Source: an uncultured Pelagibacteraceae bacterium | Lineage (GTDB): Bacteria > Pseudomonadota > Alphaproteobacteria > Pelagibacterales > Pelagibacteraceae | Direction: 5' to 3' | Assembly (NCBI GenBank): GCA_902546145.1 | Contig: CACCIT010000004.1 | Location: 1 to 53,971, forward strand | DNA: 53,971 nucleotides | Shown here: in pieces, positions 47,149-53,971 of the stretch | How positions within the stretch are numbered: position 1 is the first letter of the stretch | Layout: every line of letters begins with the position of its first letter | Translations under genes and position numbers: made by a program | The notes under the pieces: model-generated | Seen by the model: the letters and a program-made list of their open reading frames with translations, nothing else | The model's database searches: none | What the model was told of the DNA's origin: nothing

Positions 47149-47170
47149 AAAATAACTGACAGGTTATTTT
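47149..47170 (-). promoter_or_regulatory. Hairpin in the rpsL leader (possible attenuator or operator)
   Basis: In the transcript, AAAATAAC and GTTATTTT form a perfect 8-bp stem around the 6-nt loop CTGTCA, ending about 38 nt before the rpsL ATG. No run of U follows directly, so it is not a good intrinsic terminator. Its site in the leader fits a regulatory structure or an RNA-processing site. The stem is AT-rich and could be chance. Confidence 0.35.
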
Positions 47171-47222
47171 GTGGCAGCGTTTAGTACCTCAAGAGCACTA
47201 CATTCCAACCAAAAACATCGCC

Positions 47223-47250
47223 AAAATACTTATTAATCAGCTATTGTCAA
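47223..47250 (-). promoter_or_regulatory. Sigma-70-like promoter for the rpsL (str) operon
   Basis: On the minus strand a perfect -35 TTGACA (47250-47245) is followed after 16 bp by TATTTT (47228-47223), 4 of 6 matches to the -10 consensus. It lies in the only large gap of the ribosomal block, leaving a leader of about 105 nt before the rpsL ATG. This would give the str-S10-spc genes their own start besides readthrough from rpoC. Confidence 0.6.
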
Positions 47251-47251
47251 A

Positions 47252-47270
47252 CTAAAACTGCAATTTTTAG
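47252..47270 (-). terminator. Weak hairpin just after rpoC (possible partial terminator)
   Basis: Nine bases after the rpoC stop the transcript can form CTAAAA/TTTTAG around the loop ATTGCAG, followed by only three U before the -35 element of the next promoter. The stem is short and AT-rich, so at most it would be a leaky terminator. Both the stem and the U run are poorer than in standard intrinsic terminators. Confidence 0.25.
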
Positions 47271-47279
47271 GTGATTTTT

Positions 47280-50200
47280 TTATTGATTTACTTGTGTTTC
47301 TTCAGGCTCAGAAGCTTCAAGTTTATCTTGTTCTGCTAAGAAGCTATTATCATCTTCTAAGGCCTTGTTGTTCCATCTGTTCTTGATATTACCCGTTCCA
47401 GCAGGAACTAATCTTCCAACTATTACGTTCTCTTTTAAACCGTTTAATGGATCAACTTTCCCTTTAATTGCAGCGTCTGTTAATACTCTTGTTGTCTCTT
47501 GGAAAGATGCAGCAGAAATGAATGATTCTGTTTGAAGTGAAGCTTTAGTAATACCCATTAAAACTCTTTCTCCAACTGCAGGAGTTTTGCCTTCAGCAAC
47601 TAATTTTTCATTAGTATTATCAAACTTGATTCTATCAACTACTTCACCCGGTAAATAGCTTGAATCTCCAGATACCTTAACTTCAACTTTCTTAAGCATT
47701 TGTCTTAGAATTGTTTCAATATGTTTATCGTTAATAATTACACCTTGTAATCGATATACTTCTTGAACTTGATTAACAAAATATTCTGTTAATTCTTTAA
47801 TACCTAAAATTCTTAAAATATCATGCGGTAATGGCTGTCCATCTAAAAGATATTCACCTTTTTGAATTTTTTCACCAGGATTAAAGTTAATGTGTTTTCC
47901 TTTTGGAATTAAATAATTTGATGGTTCTGATCCGTCTTCTGGAACAATCGAAATTCTTTGTTTACCTCTAACTTCTTTTCCAAAAACAACGCTTCCATCA
48001 TTTTCAGCAATAATAGCACTGTCCTTAGCTTTTCTAGCTTCGAAAAGTTCAGCTACTCTTGGAAGACCTCCGGTAATATCTTTAGTTTTTGTTGTTTCTT
48101 TAGGTAATCTTGCAATAACATCGCCAGCATAAACTTTTTGACCATCTTTAATTGATAAAATCGAATCTGGTACTAAGTAATATCTAGCTTCATTGTCATC
48201 TGCTTTTTTAATTACATTTCCTTTTTCATCTCTTAAAGTAATTCTTGGTTTTAAATCTGTACTCTTAGATTGACCTCTCCAATCAATTACAGATTTTGAT
48301 GATATACCAGTTGCATCATCAGTAGTTTCTTGAATTGAAACACCATCTATCAAATCAACATAACTTGCAATACCACTCTTTTCAGCAATAACTGGAGTTG
48401 TATATGGATCCCACTCACAAATTTTTGTATTTGCTTTAACTTTATCTCCATTATTAAAAAATAACCTTGATCCATAAGCAACTTTATAAACTGCTATTTG
48501 AACTCCTTTATCATCCTCAATAGAAAGTTGAGTATTTCTTCCCATAACAATTAAATTCTTTTTTGAATCTTCTAAAATATTTGAGTTAATAATTTTTAAT
48601 GTTCCATCGCTTTTGCTGATAATTTGGTTATCTTGTTTAACAGAAGCTGTTCCCCCAACGTGGAATGTTCTCATCGTTAACTGCGTACCTGGTTCTCCAA
48701 TTGATTGAGCTGAAATCATACCAATTGCTTCACCCACATGCACCATTTTACCTCTAGATAAGTCTCTTCCATAACAAGTAGCGCACACACCCTCTTTAGA
48801 ACTACAAGTCATTACTGAATAAACTTTTATAGATTTAACACCTGCTGCATCAATTTTATCACAACCTGCCTCGTCAATCATTTCCGACTTTTTAATTATT
48901 ACCTCACCACTTAATGGATTTTTCACCTCAGCAGCTGTAACTCTACCTAGTGCTCTTTCTGCCAAACTAACAACTACATTACCACCTTCTAAGATCTCTG
49001 ATAGTTCAATAAAACCTGGTTCTTCACATTTAATTTTTGTTACTGTTAAATCTTGAGCAACATCACACAATCTTCTTGTTAAATATCCAGAGCTTGCTGT
49101 TTTAAGCGCAGTATCTGCTAATCCTTTTCTTGCTCCGTGTGTAGAATTAAAATACTCTAAAGCTGTTAAACCTTCTTTAAAGTTAGAGATAATTGGACTT
49201 TCAATAATTTCACCTGAAGGTTTTGCAATTAATCCTCTCATACCAGCTAATTGTTTCATTTGCGCTGCTGAACCTCTAGCACCGCTATCAGCCATCATAA
49301 ATACTGAATTTATTTTTAAACCCTCTTCTGTTTTTTCAGTTGCAGAAATTCTTTTCATCATTTCACCCGCAACTTTATCAGTACATTTAGACCATGCGTC
49401 GACAACCTTGTTGTACTTCTCGCCTCTTGTAATCAAACCTTCGGCATATTGAGTTTCATAATCTGCAATTAATTTTTTAGTATCATCAATTAATTGAGTT
49501 TTATTTTCAGGAATAATTAAATCATCTTTTCCAAATGAAATTCCTGCTTTAAATGCATGCTTAAATCCTAAATCTTTAAGTTTATCACAGAAAATAACTG
49601 TCGTTTTCTGACCACAGAATCTGAAAACCACATCAATTATTTCAGAAACAACTTTTTTTGGTAGCAATCTATCAACTAATGAAAATTTAATATTGCTATT
49701 TTTTGGTAATAGGTTGGCTAATAAAAATCTTCCTGCAGTTGATGTGTATTTTTCAATTTTCTTATTTCCTTGCTCATCAACCGTTTCATATCTTGAAATA
49801 ATAGTGCTATGAACGTTAATTTCACCTGAAGATAATGCAAACTCTATTTGATCAGAATTAGTAAAGTATCCAGATGGTTTATCCGATACTGGTTCCTGAG
49901 AAAGATAATATATTCCTAAAATCATATCCTGACTTGGAACGATTATTGGTTTGCCATTTGAAGGAGATAGAATGTTGTTTGTTGATAGCATTAATATTCT
50001 TGCTTCCAACTGAGCTTCCAAACTTAAAGGTACATGAACAGCCATTTGGTCACCATCAAAATCAGCATTAAAAGCTGCACAAGTTAAAGGGTGTAGCTCA
50101 ATTGCATCACCTTCAATTAGTTTTGGTTCAAAAGCTTGAACACCAAGTCTGTGAAGTGTTGGTGCTCTATTTAATAAAACAGGGTGCTCTCTTACGATTA

Positions 50201-51452
50201 ACTCTAATGCATCCCATACAGCATTAGTTTCTTTCTCTACTAATTTTTTAGCTTGTTTAATTGTAGATGCTAAACCTAATTTGTTTAATCTTGCGTATAA
50301 AAATGGTTTAAATAACTCCAAAGCCATTTTTTTTGGTAATCCACACTCATGTAATTTTAAATCTGGACCAACAACAATTACTGATCTTCCAGAGTAATCT
50401 ACCCTTTTTCCTAATAAGTTTTGTCTAAATCTACCCTGCTTACCTTTAAGCATTTCTGCAAGAGATTTGAGTGGTCTTTTACCTGTTCCAGTAATAACAC
50501 GACCTCTTCTTCCATTGTCGAAAAGAGCATCAACAGACTCTTGAAGCATTCTTTTTTCATTTCTAACAATAATGTCTGGAGCTTTAAGATCCATTAATCT
50601 TTTTAATCTATTATTTCTGTTAATAACTCTTCTATATAAGTCGTTAAGATCTGAAGTAGCAAATCTACCACCATCTAGCGGAACCAATGGTCTTAATTCT
50701 GGTGGAATAACTGGAACCACAGTCATAATCATCCACTCTGGTTTTTGACCAGTTTCAATAAATGACTCTATTAATTTTAATCTCTTAATTGCTCTTTCTT
50801 CATTAACTTTAGATTTAGTCTCTTTAATAAAGCTAACAAGATTTTTTCTCTCTAATTCTAAGTCAAGATTTTTTAACATCTCAAGAACAGCTTCTGCTCC
50901 AATACCTGCAGTAAAGCTTTCTTCTCCAAATTCATCTTGATATTTTGCTAATTCTTCCTCATTTAAAAGTTGATTTTTTTGGAGACCAGTTAATCCTGGT
51001 TCGATTACTATAAAGTTTTCAAAATAAAGAACTCTCTCAATCTCTTTCAACTTCATATCTACTGCAAGTGCAATTCTACTTGGTAATGATTTCAAGAACC
51101 AAATATGTGCCACAGGAGTTGCAAGATTAATGTGGCCCATTCTCTCTCTTCTTACATTGGATTTTGTTACCTCAACGCCACATTTTTCACAAATAATACC
51201 TCTAAATTTCATTCGTTTATACTTTCCGCATAAACATTCGTAATCTTTGATTGGTCCAAAAATTCTTGCGCAGAATAGACCATCTTTCTCTGGTCTAAAT
51301 GTTCTATAATTTATAGTTTCTGGTTTTTTAATTTCACCAAATGTCCAAGATTTAATTTTTTCAGGACTAGCTAAAGAAATTTTAATACTATTAAAATTTT
51401 GCGCTTCTGAAATTTCGCTTCCTTTAAATAAATCAGTTAATTCTTTTTTCAT
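47280..51452 (-). CDS. rpoC: DNA-directed RNA polymerase subunit beta'
   Basis: Beta' carries the polymerase active site and the clamp. The 1390-residue protein is full length. The N-terminal zinc site has Cys73, Cys75, Cys88 and Cys91 (ECLCGKYK and CEKCG). The catalytic Mg2+ is held by Asp464, Asp466 and Asp468 in NADFDGD. The bridge helix and trigger-loop region includes [20 protein letters not shown] and, later, [16 protein letters not shown]; a second Cys cluster lies around [16 protein letters not shown]. Its ATG overlaps the rpoB stop. The acidic C-terminal tail ends [10 protein letters not shown]. Confidence 0.98.
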   Translation of the reverse strand: MKKELTDLFKGSEISEAQNFNSIKISLASPEKIKSWTFGEIKKPETINYRTFRPEKDGLFCARIFGPIKDYECLCGKYKRMKFRGIICEKCGVEVTKSNVRRERMGHINLATPVAHIWFLKSLPSRIALAVDMKLKEIERVLYFENFIVIEPGLTGLQKNQLLNEEELAKYQDEFGEESFTAGIGAEAVLEMLKNLDLELERKNLVSFIKETKSKVNEERAIKRLKLIESFIETGQKPEWMIMTVVPVIPPELRPLVPLDGGRFATSDLNDLYRRVINRNNRLKRLMDLKAPDIIVRNEKRMLQESVDALFDNGRRGRVITGTGKRPLKSLAEMLKGKQGRFRQNLLGKRVDYSGRSVIVVGPDLKLHECGLPKKMALELFKPFLYARLNKLGLASTIKQAKKLVEKETNAVWDALELIVREHPVLLNRAPTLHRLGVQAFEPKLIEGDAIELHPLTCAAFNADFDGDQMAVHVPLSLEAQLEARILMLSTNNILSPSNGKPIIVPSQDMILGIYYLSQEPVSDKPSGYFTNSDQIEFALSSGEINVHSTIISRYETVDEQGNKKIEKYTSTAGRFLLANLLPKNSNIKFSLVDRLLPKKVVSEIIDVVFRFCGQKTTVIFCDKLKDLGFKHAFKAGISFGKDDLIIPENKTQLIDDTKKLIADYETQYAEGLITRGEKYNKVVDAWSKCTDKVAGEMMKRISATEKTEEGLKINSVFMMADSGARGSAAQMKQLAGMRGLIAKPSGEIIESPIISNFKEGLTALEYFNSTHGARKGLADTALKTASSGYLTRRLCDVAQDLTVTKIKCEEPGFIELSEILEGGNVVVSLAERALGRVTAAEVKNPLSGEVIIKKSEMIDEAGCDKIDAAGVKSIKVYSVMTCSSKEGVCATCYGRDLSRGKMVHVGEAIGMISAQSIGEPGTQLTMRTFHVGGTASVKQDNQIISKSDGTLKIINSNILEDSKKNLIVMGRNTQLSIEDDKGVQIAVYKVAYGSRLFFNNGDKVKANTKICEWDPYTTPVIAEKSGIASYVDLIDGVSIQETTDDATGISSKSVIDWRGQSKSTDLKPRITLRDEKGNVIKKADDNEARYYLVPDSILSIKDGQKVYAGDVIARLPKETTKTKDITGGLPRVAELFEARKAKDSAIIAENDGSVVFGKEVRGKQRISIVPEDGSEPSNYLIPKGKHINFNPGEKIQKGEYLLDGQPLPHDILRILGIKELTEYFVNQVQEVYRLQGVIINDKHIETILRQMLKKVEVKVSGDSSYLPGEVVDRIKFDNTNEKLVAEGKTPAVGERVLMGITKASLQTESFISAASFQETTRVLTDAAIKGKVDPLNGLKENVIVGRLVPAGTGNIKNRWNNKALEDDNSFLAEQDKLEASEPEETQVNQ

Positions 51453-53971
51453 TAATTAAGCTCCACGTTTAATGCTAATGATTTAATTTCTTTAACTAAG
51501 ACGTTAAATGACTCTGGAATACCAGATTCGAAATTCTCTTCACCTTTAACTATAGTTTCGTAAACTTTAACTCTTCCAGCAACATCATCTGATTTTACAG
51601 TCAAAATTTCTTGTAAAGTATAAGAAGCTCCGTAAGCTTCAAGAGCCCATACTTCCATTTCTCCAAATCTTTGACCACCTAATTGTGCTTTACCACCAAG
51701 AGGTTGTTGTGTAACCAAACTGTAAGGACCTGTAGATCTTGCGTGAATTTTATCTTCGACTAAATGGTGAAGTTTCAACATATAAATTATTCCAACTGTA
51801 ACTGGTCTATCAAATTTTTCTCCAGTTCTTCCATCCCATAAATAAGTTTGTCCAGATCCTGGTAAGTTTGCTAACTCTAACATGTCAGTTACATTTTTCT
51901 CTTTAGCACCATCAAAAACAGGAGTTGATATTGCAATACCATTTTGTAAATTTTCACACAGGTCTTTAAATTCGTTCTTACTTAATTTATCTACTTTTTC
52001 ATTGAAAGTATCTTCTCCATAAACAGATTTTAAGAATTTTTCTATTTTTTCAGTTCTTTCTATTTTTTTGTTATTTTCATTAACTAAATTTTTAATCTGT
52101 TCACCAAATTCTTTACAAGCCCAACCTAGATGGGTTTCTAAAATTTGACCTACATTCATCCTACTTGGAACACCTAGAGGATTTAAAACAATATCAACTG
52201 GTCTACCATCTTCTCTGTATGGCATATCTTCAACTGGTACTATTTTACTAACAACACCCTTGTTACCATGTCTTCCTGACATTTTATCACCGGGTCTTAA
52301 TCTTCTCTTAATAGCTACAAAAACTTTTACCATTTTCATAACACTTGGTAATAAATCATCACCACTTCTAATTTTTAAAACTTTATCTTCAAATCTTTCT
52401 GTAATGTCTTGTTTTGCTTTGTTGTATTGATCTTTAAGTTGTGCCAAAGTCGCTTCATCATTTACATTTCCAACTGTTATTTTAAATACATCATTTATAG
52501 AAAGATTATTTATTGCATCAAAATCAAGTTTTGTTCCTTCAGATAAATCTTTTACTTTTTTAGTTAATGATGATCCTGATAAAATTTGTGAAGCTCTTTG
52601 TTTAATACTTCTCTCTAAAATTTCTTCCTCTACTAATTTATCTTGTTGAACTTGTTCAATTTCAGCTCTTTCAATAGTTATTGATCTTTCGTCTTTTTCA
52701 ATACCATGTCTGTTAAATACTCTTACATCAACAACTGTACCACTAGCACCTCGTGACATTCTCAAAGATGTATCAGTAACATCAATAGCTTTTTCTCCAA
52801 AAATTGATCTTAATAGTTTTTCTTCTGGTCCTGATGCTGAATCACCTTTTGGTGTAACTTTTCCAACTAAAATATCACCAGCGTTTACTTCAGCTCCAAT
52901 GTAAACTATTCCTGACTCATCAAGATTTTTTAAAGCTTCCTCGTTAACGTTAGGAATATCTCTGGTAATTTCTTCTTCTCCAAGTTTTGTGTCTCTTGCC
53001 ATTATTTCGTATTCTTCAATGTGTACTGAAGTAAATACATCGTCAGTTACACATCTTTCTGAAATCAAAATTGAGTCTTCAAAGTTGTAACCTTGCCATG
53101 GCATAAATGCTACTGTTACATTTTTTCCAAGTGCTAATTCACCTAATTTTGTTGATGGACCATCTGCAATAATATCACCAGATTTAACTTTATCACCAAC
53201 TCTAACAAGTGGTCTTTGGTTAATACATGTATTTTGGTTTGATCTTTTAAATTTTTGTAAGTTGTAAATATCTACACCTGACTCACTAAAATCAGTTTCT
53301 TCTGTTACTTTAATAACAATTCTCTTACCATCAATTTTATCAACAACCCCATCTCTCTTTGCAACAATCGTCACACCAGAGTCTAAAGCAACATCACTTT
53401 CAATTCCAGTACCAACCAATGGAGATTCTGGTTTTAAAAGAGGAACTGCTTGTCTCATCATGTTAGAACCCATTAGAGCTCTGTTAGCATCATCATTTTC
53501 CAAGAAAGGTATTAAAGATGCTGCAACAGAAACAAGTTGTTTTGGTGAAACATCGATATAATCAATTGCATCTGGTTTTGATAAAAGGAAGTTTAAATTT
53601 TGTCTGCAAGAAACAAGCTCCTCAACTATCTTTCCATTTTTATCTAACTTAGTATTTGCTTGAGCAATTGTAAATTTGGTTTCTTCCATTGCAGATAAAT
53701 ATTCAACTTTATCCTGCACAACTCCATCTTTTACTTTTTTATATGGGCTTTCAATAAAACCATATTTATTTATTTTTGCATAAGTTGATAAACTATTTAT
53801 CAAACCGATGTTTGGCCCCTCTGGAGTTTCAATTGGGCAAATTCTTCCATAATGAGTTCTAACATGATGAGTTGGGTGAACGTCTCGAACTTCAAATCCT
53901 GCTCTTTCTCTTGTTAGTCCACCTGGTCCAAGAGCAGAAACTCTTCTTTTATGTGTAATTTCAGACAATGG
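51452..53971 (-). CDS. rpoB: DNA-directed RNA polymerase subunit beta (partial, C-terminal part)
   Basis: About 839 C-terminal residues of beta are in the window; the 5' part lies beyond the right edge, so the first codon seen is not the start. The visible part begins [18 protein letters not shown], which is the second half of the rifampicin region; the residues matching E. coli His526 and Ser531 are wild type, with Val for Ile530. Further motifs are [40 protein letters not shown] and, near the end, [20 protein letters not shown]. The stop overlaps the rpoC start by one base. Confidence 0.98.
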   Translation of the reverse strand, partial: PLSEITHKRRVSALGPGGLTRERAGFEVRDVHPTHHVRTHYGRICPIETPEGPNIGLINSLSTYAKINKYGFIESPYKKVKDGVVQDKVEYLSAMEETKFTIAQANTKLDKNGKIVEELVSCRQNLNFLLSKPDAIDYIDVSPKQLVSVAASLIPFLENDDANRALMGSNMMRQAVPLLKPESPLVGTGIESDVALDSGVTIVAKRDGVVDKIDGKRIVIKVTEETDFSESGVDIYNLQKFKRSNQNTCINQRPLVRVGDKVKSGDIIADGPSTKLGELALGKNVTVAFMPWQGYNFEDSILISERCVTDDVFTSVHIEEYEIMARDTKLGEEEITRDIPNVNEEALKNLDESGIVYIGAEVNAGDILVGKVTPKGDSASGPEEKLLRSIFGEKAIDVTDTSLRMSRGASGTVVDVRVFNRHGIEKDERSITIERAEIEQVQQDKLVEEEILERSIKQRASQILSGSSLTKKVKDLSEGTKLDFDAINNLSINDVFKITVGNVNDEATLAQLKDQYNKAKQDITERFEDKVLKIRSGDDLLPSVMKMVKVFVAIKRRLRPGDKMSGRHGNKGVVSKIVPVEDMPYREDGRPVDIVLNPLGVPSRMNVGQILETHLGWACKEFGEQIKNLVNENNKKIERTEKIEKFLKSVYGEDTFNEKVDKLSKNEFKDLCENLQNGIAISTPVFDGAKEKNVTDMLELANLPGSGQTYLWDGRTGEKFDRPVTVGIIYMLKLHHLVEDKIHARSTGPYSLVTQQPLGGKAQLGGQRFGEMEVWALEAYGASYTLQEILTVKSDDVAGRVKVYETIVKGEENFESGIPESFNVLVKEIKSLALNVELN

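Noticed and set aside
53966-53968. TTG as an apparent start codon of an 838-residue rpoB
   Set aside because: The frame remains open to the window edge and the first residues are mid-protein RpoB sequence, so the gene is cut off by the window.
1-53971. CRISPR arrays, insertion sequences, prophage or integron parts
   Set aside because: No direct repeat series, terminal repeats, transposase, integrase or phage gene seen; coding density by core genes leaves no room.

Overview
This window is a stretch of a small, streamlined, very AT-rich alphaproteobacterial chromosome, most likely SAR11 (Pelagibacterales, 'Candidatus Pelagibacter'-like). The reasons are the high A+T content at all codon positions (about 30% G+C by eye, not computed), lysine/isoleucine/asparagine-rich proteins, almost no intergenic DNA (many TAATG/ATGA junctions, convergent genes overlapping at their stops), GatCAB, a heterotetrameric sarcosine oxidase, and alphaproteobacterial gene order. 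The taxonomic call is inference from these traits. No mobile element, CRISPR array, phage gene or repeat family was seen, and no stretch over 300 bases lacks a gene.

Layout. 1-4507 (minus): dapA, smpB, folK, rsh/spoT, pyrE and the 5' part of pdxJ, tightly packed and partly overlapping. 4551-6829: a soluble lytic transglycosylase (plus) whose stop codon abuts the 3' CCA of a tRNA-Ser(GCU) on the minus strand. 6897-11992 (plus): soxBDAG, encoding sarcosine oxidase, which makes glycine and a methylene-THF C1 unit. 11996-18645 (minus): a run transcribed as gatC-gatA-gatB, an O-methyltransferase, trhO, a MATE exporter and a membrane-anchored nuclease. 18696-25334 (plus): ruvX, pyrB, a dihydroorotase-like pyrC, plsY, topA, a small secreted protein and a RidA-like protein. 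25336-30345: ugd-galU (minus), panC (plus), mgtE (minus) and lipB (plus).

30323-53971 (minus) is one 32-gene expression block. In transcription order it reads rpoB (partial)-rpoC-rpsL-rpsG-fusA-rpsJ-rplC-rplD-rplW-rplB-rpsS-rplV-rpsC-rplP-rpmC-rpsQ-rplN-rplX-rplE-rpsN-rpsH-rplF-rplR-rpsE-rplO-secY-adk-rpsM-rpsK-rpoA-rplQ-rluC/D-like. The rpoBC, str, S10, spc and alpha operons are thus fused end to end. The only sizeable gaps are 169 nt between rpoC and rpsL and 55 nt between adk and rpsM, and each contains a good sigma-70-like promoter. The usual rpmD (L30) is missing between rpsE and rplO, and tuf is missing between fusA and rpsJ.

Most of the window is core metabolism and information processing. 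I do not see a convincing undescribed system. The points most worth a second look are the dihydroorotase lacking its HxH metal motif, an RSH protein lacking the usual region between TGS and ACT, the absence of rpmD, a palindrome in front of the sarcosine oxidase operon, and a hairpin-bearing leader before rpsL.
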